In this document: piece after piece, positions 25,557-36,006 of the stretch | Numbering within the stretch: position 1 is the stretch's first letter | How the letters are laid out: each line of letters starts with the position of its first letter | Source of the DNA: Agrobacterium sp. a22-2 | GTDB lineage: Bacteria; Pseudomonadota; Alphaproteobacteria; Rhizobiales; Rhizobiaceae | Length of the DNA: 64,000 nucleotides | NCBI RefSeq assembly: GCF_012276985.1 | Contig: NZ_JAAXMM010000003.1 | Span: 186,001 to 250,000 of the forward strand | Direction: 5' to 3' | The notes under the pieces: model-generated | The model's input: the letters and a program-made list of their open reading frames with translations, nothing else | Database searches by the model: none | What the model was told of the DNA's origin: nothing | Translations under genes and position numbers: made by a program

Positions 25557-27065
25557 TCAGTCCTTCCAGGTCATCCGGTTAAGGAACATGCTTTCATTGG
25601 CGGTGGGCTGCCACACCAGCTTGTCGGAGCCGCCATAGAGCACGGCGGCTTCGTAAAGCGGCAGCATCGGCACGTCGGTCGCCACGAACTTGGCGACCTC
25701 GGTATAGGCCTTCATGCGTTCGCTGGCGTCCAGCGTGTTGCGGGCGGCTTCCAAGAGCTTGTCGATCTCGGCGCTGCGTACCGACGACCAGGAGCTAGAG
25801 GAATGCAGCAGCGAAAACAGCACACCGTCGACACCCTGGCAGGCGCAGGACCAGCGGCCGAAAGCCATGTGCGGCTGCTGGGCCGGCTCGCTCTGCACAC
25901 GCTTCAGGTAGGCGGCCATGTCGGTCAGTTCGATTTCGACCTTGAAGCCGACATCGGTCAGCATCTGGGCCAGGGCCTGGACGATGCGCTGGTCGAAGAC
26001 CGGCGATGTGGCGAAGGCAAGCGTTGCGTTGCCCGCGCCGGTCTCGGCGATCAGCGCCTTGGATTTTTCCGGATCGTAGGGAAGGTTTTCCAGGCCTTCG
26101 ACGAAGCCGAAATAGCTGGCGCTGGCCATCTGGCTTGCCGGCTTGTCATAGCCGCCGAGCAGGCCTTCAACGATCAGCTGACGGTCGATGGCATGGGCCA
26201 CGGCCTGGCGCACCTTGATATTGTCGAAGGGCGCGCGGGCCGGGTTGAGCTTGAGGTAGCCGATGCGCTCGGTCAGCGTGGTCAGCACCTGCGCGCCGGC
26301 GGAAACCTTGATCTGGGCCGCCTGGTCGGCATCGATGGTGACGACGAGATCGGCATTGGCCGATTGCAGGTCGGCGACGCGGGTGGCGGCATCCGGCACG
26401 GCGCGGAAGTCGGCGGTGGCGAACGGACCCTTGGTGCCCCAATAGGCGTCGTTGCGGGCCAGCGCCACGGCCGAGCCGCGCGTCCAGCTGACGAACTTAT
26501 AGGGGCCGGAGCCCACGGGTGCGGCGTTGAAGGCATCGTCGCCGACCGTCTCGACCACGTGCTTGGGTACGACCGACAGCTTGACCAGTTGGGCCAACAG
26601 CACCGGATAGGGACCGTCGGTCTTCAGGGTGACTTCGGTCGGGCCGGTGGCCTCAGCCGACAGGATCTTGTTGAACTGGCCAAGTTGCGGGCTCTTGAAG
26701 GCCGGATTGATGATGCGGTTGACCGAGAAGGCGACATCTTCCGCCGTCAGCTTCGTACCGTCATGGAAGGTGACGTCATCGCGGATGGTGAAGACCACTT
26801 CCGTGTCGGACGTGTATTCCCACTTGGTTGCGAGTTCCGGCCCGATGGTGCCGGCATTGTCGCGGGTGACCAGATTGTCGAAGATGTTGCGATAGACGTA
26901 ATAGCTGTCGGGGTTCCACTGCTTGTGCGGATCGAGCGAAGAGGGCTCGTTGACGAGGTCGACGACGAAGGCGTCCTTGGCGATCGCGGGCAGGGCCGTG
27001 AGGGAGGCGGCTCCAAGCCCGAGAGCCATGAGGAATGCTGCAGCACTTCGTCTTATGCGGGCCAT
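25557..27065 (-). CDS. Peptide-type ABC transporter substrate-binding protein, SBP family 5 (copy 1)
   Basis: A 502-residue periplasmic binding protein with a signal peptide (cleavage near PAIA|KDAFVVD, about residue 29). FHDGTKLTAEDVAFS and GSGPYKF are hallmarks of the DppA/OppA family. A closely similar paralogue lies at 28251-29756. Both have a FxRWSCxCQxxDGxL segment with two cysteines and the C-terminal NESxFLNRxxWK. It starts 2 bp after the GntR gene stops, so regulator and binding protein share a transcript. The permeases follow after a repeat-filled gap. Confidence 0.9.
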   Translation of the reverse strand: MARIRRSAAAFLMALGLGAASLTALPAIAKDAFVVDLVNEPSSLDPHKQWNPDSYYVYRNIFDNLVTRDNAGTIGPELATKWEYTSDTEVVFTIRDDVTFHDGTKLTAEDVAFSVNRIINPAFKSPQLGQFNKILSAEATGPTEVTLKTDGPYPVLLAQLVKLSVVPKHVVETVGDDAFNAAPVGSGPYKFVSWTRGSAVALARNDAYWGTKGPFATADFRAVPDAATRVADLQSANADLVVTIDADQAAQIKVSAGAQVLTTLTERIGYLKLNPARAPFDNIKVRQAVAHAIDRQLIVEGLLGGYDKPASQMASASYFGFVEGLENLPYDPEKSKALIAETGAGNATLAFATSPVFDQRIVQALAQMLTDVGFKVEIELTDMAAYLKRVQSEPAQQPHMAFGRWSCACQGVDGVLFSLLHSSSSWSSVRSAEIDKLLEAARNTLDASERMKAYTEVAKFVATDVPMLPLYEAAVLYGGSDKLVWQPTANESMFLNRMTWKD

Positions 27066-27067
27066 GA

Positions 27068-27847
27068 TCAGATCGTCCTTGTCCTGTCGAGATTGCGTGT
27101 CTTCTGCTTGGATTTACCGGGTTTTTGCGCCTGTGCGGGCCGCCGGGCCGTGGTGTCGCCGAGCGTCGCCTCGGATTCGAGGAAACGGGCGGCGAGATAG
27201 GCTTCAAGTTCGCCGATGGCACCCGATAGCAGCGATTCGGCTGCATCGAGATTGCCTTCCACAAGCCGTTCGGCCAGCAAGGGGCGGTTCGGTGCCTTCA
27301 GCCTTGCCGGGCTGCGAGTCTCGAAGAAGAACACCAGCCGGGCTGAGCGATCCCAGAGGTCGGCCAGCCAGCCGGTGAGCGTCGGCATGTTGAGCCGCGC
27401 GGCGAGCAGCGCCAGCAAGTCGCGTTCGGTGCGGCGCAGCGTCGCCAGCAGTTCGGAGGATTGTTCCGGTCGCGAGGCGATCGCGCCGTACATGTCGGCC
27501 AGTCGCAGCAGCTGCGCGCGGTCGCTTTCGCTGAGCGGCACGCGGGCCAGCAGCGGCTCCAATCGGCGCCGGGCAATCACCACTTCGCGGATCTCGGCGG
27601 CTGAAATCGGCGTCACCTGCCAGCCGCTGCGTGGCGAGGCGGAGACGAAGCCGCTCGCCTGGAGCCTGGCGAGCGCCGCCCGCACGGCACCCCGGCCGAT
27701 GGCGAATTCGCTGCACAGCGCCGCCTCGGACAGCCGCTCGCCCGGTTTAAGAACACCATGCACGATGGCGCTGCGCAGCGCCCGTTCGGCGGTCATGCCC
27801 TTGCCGGCGGTCGGGGTGGGCGAGGAATAGGCGTCGTTATCGAGCAT
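27068..27847 (-). CDS. GntR-family regulator, FCD type, first gene of the peptide-import operon
   Basis: A 259-residue regulator. The N-terminal winged helix contains LSEAALCSEFAIGRGAVRAALARL (quoted in part: LSEAALCSEFAIG, RAALARLQASG). The C-terminal half is all-helical with regularly placed charged residues, as in FCD ligand domains. It is the promoter-proximal gene of the ten-gene operon that ends at 17699 and is divergent from the second binding-protein gene, so it probably controls both, and itself. The C-terminal KPGKSKQKTRN tail is basic. Confidence 0.85.
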   Translation of the reverse strand: MLDNDAYSSPTPTAGKGMTAERALRSAIVHGVLKPGERLSEAALCSEFAIGRGAVRAALARLQASGFVSASPRSGWQVTPISAAEIREVVIARRRLEPLLARVPLSESDRAQLLRLADMYGAIASRPEQSSELLATLRRTERDLLALLAARLNMPTLTGWLADLWDRSARLVFFFETRSPARLKAPNRPLLAERLVEGNLDAAESLLSGAIGELEAYLAARFLESEATLGDTTARRPAQAQKPGKSKQKTRNLDRTRTI

Positions 27848-28077
27848 GTCTCATCTTCTGCGATCTCAGGTCCATGGTGTGGCATCCGCGTCCGGAATGC
27901 CTGCGATACGCCTTTCCTAGCCGGATTCGCCCCGAGCTTCCCATCAGAACCTGTCGTCGCGCGGCCTTTTCCCCTGCCTGAGGAGGTCGGTCGCCCTGGC
28001 TGTTCAATGTCCTGGCAGGCGCCTCGTGGAAATTCGCAGCCCCAACCGTCAAAAATATGATTGCATCGGTCATTTTA

Positions 28078-28127
28078 AGATGTCAACAATAATAACTAGA
28101 CGCTCAAAATAATGAATTGAGATGTCA
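28078..28127. promoter_or_regulatory. Two direct AGATGTCA repeats in the GntR-SBP divergent region
   Basis: AGATGTCA occurs at 28078-28085 and 28120-28127, exactly 42 bp apart (four helical turns), in the AT-rich part of the 403-bp gap 27848-28250 that separates the GntR gene and the second binding-protein gene. The same-face spacing suits a dimeric regulator. The remaining parts of the gap (27848-28070, 28128-28250) show no gene or clear signal. Confidence 0.45.
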
Positions 28128-28250
28128 GTTCAAGCAGATTGCCGGATGCTTATGGTACCCGGCCCAAACGTCGGCCGCCGCGGCGCGGATCTGACGTCAT
28201 TATAAAAATGCCGTTGACCATAAAAAATTTCAAAAGGTTAGGAACAGCAC

Positions 28251-29756
28251 ATGCGACCGCACAGCCTCATTCTATCCGCCTTTCTGCTGGCCGCGGGCAC
28301 GGCCCTCATGCCGGCCGGCGCCTTCGCCTCGAAGGAGCTCTTCGTCGTCGATATCCCCTCCGAGCCGACCTCGCTCGACCCGCATGTCCAGTGGAACCCG
28401 GACAGCTACAACGTCTACCGCAATGTCTTCGACAATCTGGTGACCCGCGACGATGCGGGCCAGATCGTGCCGCAGATCGCCACCTCCTGGGAGTATGTGT
28501 CCGACACCCAGATCCGCTTCAAGATCCGCGAAGGCGTCACGTTCCATGACGGCCAGCCGCTGACGGCGGCCGATGTCGCCTTTTCTGTCAAGCGCATCAC
28601 CGACCCGGCCTTCGCCAGCCCGCAGCTCGGCCAGTTCAACCAGATCATCGACGCGGTGGCCGATGACGCTACGACGGTGACGCTGACCACCAAGGGTCCG
28701 TATCCGCCGTTGTTCGCCCAGCTGGTGAAACTGTCGATCGTGCCCAAGCACATCGTCGAAAAGCTGGGGAAGGACGAGTTCAACCTCAATCCGCTTGGCA
28801 GCGGTCCCTACAAGTTCGAGAAATGGACCCGCGGCGTCGAGGTGACGCTGACCCGCAACGACAACTATTGGGGCGACAAGGGCGTTTTCCCGACGGTCGC
28901 CTTCCGCGCCGTGCCGGACGCCGCGACCCGCGTTGCCAACCTGCAGGCCGGCGCCAGCGATCTCGTGACCCAGCTGAACGGCGACCTGGTCGCGCAGATC
29001 GAGGCCTCGGGCAAGGGCAAGGCGCTGGTCGGCAATACCGAGCGCGTCGCCTATCTCGGCATGAACGTCACCAGGCCGCCACTCAACGACCCGAAGGTGC
29101 GCCTGGCCATCGCCCAGGCGATCGACAAGCAGGCGATCGTCGACGGCGTTCTGGCAACCGGCGAAAAGGTCGTGCCGGAACTCGCCTCGCCGGCCCATTT
29201 CGGCTGGGTAGACGGCATCAAGGCCGCCGGCTTCGATCTCGACAAGGCCAAGGCACTGATCGCCGAGGCGGGTGCGCCGGCGACGCAGGAAATCAAGCTC
29301 CTGACCTCGCCGGTCTACGACCAGCGGGTGGTGCAGGCACTGCAGCAGATGCTGAAGGACGCCGGCCTCAAGGTCGAGATCGAGATGACCGACATGGGCA
29401 ATTGGCTAAAGCAGATGCAGAGCGGCCCCTCGGCCATTCCGCAAATGGCGTTCAGCCGCTGGAGCTGCGGCTGCCAGGATGCCGACGGTATTCTCTATCC
29501 GCTACTGCATTCCTCCAGCGGCTGGTCAAGCATCAAGGATCCCGAAATCGAGGCGGCGCTCGACAAGGCCCGCACCTCGCTGAGGCAAGACGAGCGGCTC
29601 TCCGCCTACAAGAGCGTGCATGAAAAGGTCAATGCCGAAAACCTGATCATTCCGCTCTATCAGGCCGCTGTCGTCTATGGCGCGGCAGAACCGGTCGAGT
29701 TCACGCCGACCCCCAACGAGAGCATTTTCCTGAACCGTATCAAGTGGAAGGAATAG
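28251..29756 (+). CDS. Peptide-type ABC transporter substrate-binding protein, SBP family 5 (copy 2)
   Basis: A 501-residue paralogue of the protein at 25557-27065, aligning over its whole length (for example LDPHVQWNPDSYNVYRN against LDPHKQWNPDSYYVYRN, quoted in part). The signal peptide is cleaved near FASKE (about residue 27). AGGAAC sits 7-12 nt before the ATG. It has no permease genes of its own, so it probably serves the same DppBCDF-like importer with a different ligand range. A terminator-like hairpin follows. Confidence 0.9.
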   Translation: MRPHSLILSAFLLAAGTALMPAGAFASKELFVVDIPSEPTSLDPHVQWNPDSYNVYRNVFDNLVTRDDAGQIVPQIATSWEYVSDTQIRFKIREGVTFHDGQPLTAADVAFSVKRITDPAFASPQLGQFNQIIDAVADDATTVTLTTKGPYPPLFAQLVKLSIVPKHIVEKLGKDEFNLNPLGSGPYKFEKWTRGVEVTLTRNDNYWGDKGVFPTVAFRAVPDAATRVANLQAGASDLVTQLNGDLVAQIEASGKGKALVGNTERVAYLGMNVTRPPLNDPKVRLAIAQAIDKQAIVDGVLATGEKVVPELASPAHFGWVDGIKAAGFDLDKAKALIAEAGAPATQEIKLLTSPVYDQRVVQALQQMLKDAGLKVEIEMTDMGNWLKQMQSGPSAIPQMAFSRWSCGCQDADGILYPLLHSSSGWSSIKDPEIEAALDKARTSLRQDERLSAYKSVHEKVNAENLIIPLYQAAVVYGAAEPVEFTPTPNESIFLNRIKWKE

Positions 29757-29807
29757 GGACGGCAACCGCATAGCAGCGCCCAACTGGCTGAGGGCATCGT
29801 GATGGAA

Positions 29808-29841
29808 AACGGGCGTGCGATGGATCCGTCATGCGCCCGTT
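29808..29841 (+). terminator. Terminator-like hairpin after the second binding-protein gene
   Basis: AACGGGCG (29808-29815) pairs with CGCCCGTT (29834-29841), extended inward by two G-T pairs; the loop is about 16 nt and no strong T-run follows. It lies 52 bp after the stop codon and ahead of the next promoter. Confidence 0.5.
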
Positions 29842-29855
29842 CCGTTTGGTGCCGG

Positions 29856-29881
29856 GGAACTTCACGGCGATGATCTGAGTT
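29856..29881 (+). promoter_or_regulatory. EcfG (RpoE2)-type general stress promoter
   Basis: GGAAC (29856-29860) is followed after 19 bp by TT (29880-29881), in the context GAGTTTG. This matches the alphaproteobacterial general-stress consensus GGAAC-N18/19-TT. It is 28 bp upstream of the SDR start codon at 29909. Confidence 0.6.
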
Positions 29882-29908
29882 TGAGGGGGGATCCAAAGGA
29901 GAACTCCA

Positions 29909-30772
29909 ATGACCGACGCTCATCACCCCTTTCCACCACAGCCCCGGCAGCAGCAGTCCCCTCCCGGCCATACCGCATTGATGGACCCGCCGCCCGATCA
30001 CGGGGAAAAGACCTATAGGGGCAATGGATTGCTGCAGGACCGGGTGGCGTTGATTACTGGGGCCGATTCCGGCATCGGGCGGGCCGTCGCGATTGCCTTC
30101 GCGCGGGAAGGCGCCGACGTGGTGATTTCCTATCTCAACGAGCACGAAGACGCCAAGGAGACCGCCCGGTGGGTCAGCGAAGCCGGCCGCAGGTCGATGC
30201 TGCTTGCCGGGGACATCACGAGCGAGCAGCATTGCGGCCAACTCGTGCGACAGGCGCTCGACATGTTCGGGCGCCTCGACATTCTGGTCAACAATGCGGC
30301 CTTCCAGCGTACCTATGCCGCGATCACCGACATCACGGCCGAAGAATGGGACATCACCTTCAAAACCAATATCTATGCCCCGTTTTTCCTGGCCAAAGCA
30401 GCTGCGCCGCATATGAGGCCGGGCAGTTCCATCATCAACACCACATCGATCCAGTCACGCCAGCCGTCAGCTCACCTGCTTGCCTATGCCGCGACGAAAG
30501 GCGCGGTTTCGAACTTCACTGCTGGTCTCGCCGAAATGGTCGCGGAACAGGGAATTCGCGTGAACGCCGTTGCGCCGGGGCCGATCTGGACGCCGCTTAT
30601 TCCCTCGACAATGCCGCCCGAAAAGACCCAATCCTTCGGTAAGCAGGCGCTTCTCGGCCGCGCCGGACAGCCGGCCGAACTGGCCGGCGCCTATGTCTTG
30701 CTGGCGTCCGATCTCGGCAGCTACATGACCGGCGCCGTGATTCCCGTCACCGGCGGCGAAATCATGATCTGA
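29909..30772 (+). CDS. General-stress SDR oxidoreductase (YhdF/YghA-like)
   Basis: A 287-residue SDR of the subgroup with a proline-rich N-terminal extension (residues 1-40, PFPPQPRQQQSPPGH) ahead of the cofactor loop TGADSGIGRAVA (about 50). NNAAFQR replaces the usual NNAG; the catalytic Ser (TTSIQS) and YAATK are present. AAAGGAGAACTCC precedes the ATG. This subgroup is widespread in stress regulons, and an EcfG-type promoter lies directly upstream. The substrate is unknown. Confidence 0.85.
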   Translation: MTDAHHPFPPQPRQQQSPPGHTALMDPPPDHGEKTYRGNGLLQDRVALITGADSGIGRAVAIAFAREGADVVISYLNEHEDAKETARWVSEAGRRSMLLAGDITSEQHCGQLVRQALDMFGRLDILVNNAAFQRTYAAITDITAEEWDITFKTNIYAPFFLAKAAAPHMRPGSSIINTTSIQSRQPSAHLLAYAATKGAVSNFTAGLAEMVAEQGIRVNAVAPGPIWTPLIPSTMPPEKTQSFGKQALLGRAGQPAELAGAYVLLASDLGSYMTGAVIPVTGGEIMI

Positions 30773-30922
30773 CGATAACGGCTGTCAGGCGGTCCGATAT
30801 CTGGCGCGCAGCCCCCGGGACGCCGCCGGATCAAAAACCTGGCGTCTTGCTTTCCCATTGTGGAAGGGGGTTGCCGAGCCGGCAAAACGATGCAAGGTTG
30901 CCAAGCCTGAGCGAGGGATGCC

Positions 30923-32638
30923 ATGACCCGGGTGAAGCTATCAAGACGGTTGTTTTTCATAACAGCTGTGGCGTTGGCGCCTGCCGCCATCATCCTGTTT
31001 TACAACGTCTTTGCCGGACGGCAGGCACGCGAGCGGGAACTGCACGCGGAGGCTCTGAGGCTTGGCCAGCTGGCGTCCTTGGAAATGCAGCGGGTCATCA
31101 GCGGGTTGGAGAACGTTCTGGTGGCCGTCGCGGCCGTTCCGGCGGTTCAGCGCTTCGATACCGAAAACTGTAACCCTTACGTCGAGCGCGTCAGTGACGG
31201 CTTGCCGCAGTTTTCCGGGCTATCGGCCGTCGACCGACAGGGAACCATACGCTGCCGGCGACTGTCGGAGGGCCTCGGAACGTCCCTGGCGGGGCGCCGA
31301 GATATCCAGGAGGCCATGGTGAGGGGCGCGTTCGTGCTCGGCGACTACGCGATCGATCCGATCACCAGTAAGCCTTCGCTGACAATGGCGATGCCGATCC
31401 GCGACGAGGCCGGAAACATAACCGGTGCTGTCGCCGGCGCCCTGGGCCTGGAGTGGCTGGACAAGCTGCTGGTCGAAAGGAGCTTTGCCCAGAACAGCGC
31501 CCTGACAATTGCCGATCGCCATGGCGTTATCCTGGCGCGGCATCCGTTTCCGGAACGGTTTGTCGGCACCATCATTCCCGAGGCCTTTCGCCATCTTGTC
31601 GATGCGGATTATCCCGGCACCCTGGAAGTGACGAGCCAGGACGGCATCCGACGGGTGATCGGTTATTATCCGGCCACCCAGAGCGGCATCTATGTCAGTC
31701 TCGGCATTTCGACCGAAACGGCCTACGCCATGATAAACCGCACGACCCGGTTTGGCCTGGCCATCGCAGCGCTTGGCATCCTCAGCGCCTTCCTGCTGGC
31801 CGAACTCACCAGCCGGCAATTGATCCGCAGGCCCGTCAATCGGCTGGTCAGGACGATCGAGGCCTGGAGGGCCAATGACGAAGGCGCCCGAACCGGGATG
31901 ACGGCAAGGGATGGCGAACTCGGCATGGTGGGCTTTGCCATCGACGAGTTCATGGACGAGCTTCTCAAGACAAGAGCCGAGCGGCGGCGTCACGAGCAGC
32001 AGCGTGAATTGCTGGTGGGCGAACTGGATCATCGGGTAAAGAACCTGCTCGCCACCATCCAGGCGATCGCCCGGCAGACCTTTCGCCGCGTGGAAGGCTC
32101 GGGCGAGGCGCTCGCCGTATTTTCGCAACGGCTGTCCGCGATCGCCGAGGCGCATAACCTGCTGATGAAGGACGGCTGGCAGTCGGCACCTCTGGAAAGC
32201 GTCGTTGCACGGGCCATTGCTCCCTTCGATTCGGATCCTTCGCGTTTTGTCGTCGAGGGCGAACCGCTGGATATCCATGCGCGTGCTGCCCTGGCTCTGG
32301 CCATGGCATTGCACGAACTCTGCACCAATGCCGCCAAATACGGCGCGCTCACCAGCCCCGACGGCCGCGTCACCATCGACTGGCAGGTCGAAGCGCTGGA
32401 CGAGCCTCGCTTCCGGTTCTCCTGGGTCGAAAGCGATGGCCCTGCCGTCATCCCGCCGACGCGCACCGGCTTCGGTTCGACCATGATCGAGAAGGTTGTG
32501 GCGCAGGAGCTGCAGGCGAGGGTCGATATGGCATATCCGCCGCAAGGGGTCACTTGTGGGATCGTCACCTCCCTGTCGAAGGTCGTCAGCTGCGACGCTC
32601 GAAAGGCTCCGGATACGGGCGCGGCCCTGCCGGCATAA
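30923..32638 (+). CDS. Membrane HWE-family sensor histidine kinase with extracytoplasmic cache-like domain
   Basis: A 571-residue kinase. Helix 1 is at about residues 10-30, a periplasmic sensor resembling a dCache domain spans about 31-270, helix 2 is at about 273-295 and a HAMP-like linker follows to 340. The kinase core starts with GELDHRVKNLL, phospho-acceptor His370. The HELCTNAAKYGAL motif (N box) and FSWVES (the WxE of HWE kinases) follow, then GFGSTMIEKVV. HWE kinases often feed PhyR in the general stress response. No response regulator is adjacent. It lies between two genes with EcfG-type promoters. Confidence 0.85.
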   Translation: MTRVKLSRRLFFITAVALAPAAIILFYNVFAGRQARERELHAEALRLGQLASLEMQRVISGLENVLVAVAAVPAVQRFDTENCNPYVERVSDGLPQFSGLSAVDRQGTIRCRRLSEGLGTSLAGRRDIQEAMVRGAFVLGDYAIDPITSKPSLTMAMPIRDEAGNITGAVAGALGLEWLDKLLVERSFAQNSALTIADRHGVILARHPFPERFVGTIIPEAFRHLVDADYPGTLEVTSQDGIRRVIGYYPATQSGIYVSLGISTETAYAMINRTTRFGLAIAALGILSAFLLAELTSRQLIRRPVNRLVRTIEAWRANDEGARTGMTARDGELGMVGFAIDEFMDELLKTRAERRRHEQQRELLVGELDHRVKNLLATIQAIARQTFRRVEGSGEALAVFSQRLSAIAEAHNLLMKDGWQSAPLESVVARAIAPFDSDPSRFVVEGEPLDIHARAALALAMALHELCTNAAKYGALTSPDGRVTIDWQVEALDEPRFRFSWVESDGPAVIPPTRTGFGSTMIEKVVAQELQARVDMAYPPQGVTCGIVTSLSKVVSCDARKAPDTGAALPA

Positions 32639-32681
32639 GCGGACGTGAGCTCTCTTCATCGATTGGATAGCGTCAACGCCG

Positions 32682-32706
32682 GGAACAAAAGCGGGCGGCC
32701 ACGGTT
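32682..32706 (+). promoter_or_regulatory. EcfG (RpoE2)-type general stress promoter upstream of katE
   Basis: GGAAC (32682-32686), 18 bp, then TT (32705-32706) in the context CGGTTCG. This is an exact match to the GGAAC-N18/19-TT consensus and close to the stricter GGAAC-N16-CGTT form (here GGTT). It lies 38 bp before the start codon at 32744. Confidence 0.65.
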
Positions 32707-32743
32707 CGAGAGGGGTCATCCCTCATGTGCCCGGAGCATTTCA

Positions 32744-34891
<2,148 letters not shown>

Positions 34892-34910
34892 ACGGCTTTC
34901 GATCTAAAAA

Positions 34911-34946
34911 TGAGGCCCCTCAGGCATTTCGCTTGAGGGGCCTTTT
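34911..34946. terminator. Strong rho-independent terminator after katE
   Basis: AGGCCCCTCA (34913-34922) pairs perfectly with TGAGGGGCCT (34934-34943), followed by a T-run (34943-34946); A residues precede the stem, so it can also end transcripts from the convergent sugar-type ABC operon (stop at 34975). Confidence 0.85.
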
Positions 34947-34974
34947 CTATGCCACGCCCTTGGCGACCGCCGAC

Positions 34975-36006
34975 CTAGCGGTTGCCGACGAGCATCTTGT
35001 AGCGCAGCTGGTCGATGACCACGGCCAGCACCAGCAGGCTGCCGAGCAGCACCATCTGCATGTAGGACCCGATCTGCATCAGGTTCATGCCGTTCTGGAC
35101 CAGCACGATGAAGAAGGCGCCGAGCACGACGCTTTCCACCCGGCCGATGCCGCCGCGCAGAGAGACGCCGGCAATCACGCAGGCAGCGATCGATTCCAGC
35201 GCGATCGTGCCGCCGAGATTGGTCTCGCCGCTTTCCACCCGGGCGGTGAGCAGGATACCAGCCAGCGATGCCAGAAGCGCGCAGAGGATATAGGCGATGA
35301 ACAGGGTGCGCTTGGTATTGATGCCGGACAGATGGGCCGCCTTGATATTGCCGCCGATCGCATAGATCTGCGCACCTGTGCGCGTACGGTTCATCAATAC
35401 CCACATGACGACTATGGCGACGACGGCGATCAGCACCGGCACCGGCACGCCGAGGATGCGGCCAAAACCGAAGAGATCGGAGAATTCATAGGGCAGATTG
35501 CCAACCGGCACTCCGCCGGTGATGAACAGGCCGATGCCGGCACCAACCGACTGCACGCCGAGCGTCATGATGAAGGGCGAGACGCTGAAGCCGGCAATGC
35601 CGATGCCGTTCAGCAGCCCCATCAACAGAGCCGCCCCGAAGCCGGCGGCAAGGCCGATCGAGATCGCGAGCCAGACGGCATCGGGGAAGAAGCCGGCCAT
35701 CGCCACCATGGTGCTGGCCGATACCACCGAGGTGATGGCGATCGCCGTGCCGACCGACAGGTCGAAACCGCCGGTGATCAGCACCAGCATCTGCCCGAGC
35801 GACACCAGGATCAGATAGACCGACTGGCGCGCCACATTGGTGATGTTCTGCAGCGTCAGGAACTGGCTGGAGGCGACCGTGAAGATGATCAGCGCGATGA
35901 CCAGGAAGAATGGCAGCACACCCACCCGGACGAACAGGGTGCGCGCTGCCGACAGCGGCGAAAAGGAAGATCTGGCCTCGGTCGCGGCCGGAGCGTCGAT
36001 GGTCAT
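34975..36006 (-). CDS. Sugar-type ABC transporter permease (RbsC-like)
   Basis: A 343-residue permease of the BPD_transp_2/RbsC family with eight to ten predicted helices. Family segments include VLITGGFDLSVGTAIAITSV and AGVSLRGGIGRVESVVLGAF, near the conserved Gly-rich loop (quoted in part). It overlaps the ATPase gene by 4 bp and is the last gene of the eight-gene pxp operon. The substrate is set by the TorT-like binding protein. Confidence 0.9.
   Translation of the reverse strand: MTIDAPAATEARSSFSPLSAARTLFVRVGVLPFFLVIALIIFTVASSQFLTLQNITNVARQSVYLILVSLGQMLVLITGGFDLSVGTAIAITSVVSASTMVAMAGFFPDAVWLAISIGLAAGFGAALLMGLLNGIGIAGFSVSPFIMTLGVQSVGAGIGLFITGGVPVGNLPYEFSDLFGFGRILGVPVPVLIAVVAIVVMWVLMNRTRTGAQIYAIGGNIKAAHLSGINTKRTLFIAYILCALLASLAGILLTARVESGETNLGGTIALESIAACVIAGVSLRGGIGRVESVVLGAFFIVLVQNGMNLMQIGSYMQMVLLGSLLVLAVVIDQLRYKMLVGNR

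Noticed and set aside
25413..27200. 595-codon plus-strand open frame over the peptide-binding protein gene
   Set aside because: Antisense shadow of a clear SBP family 5 gene; no domain recognised in it.
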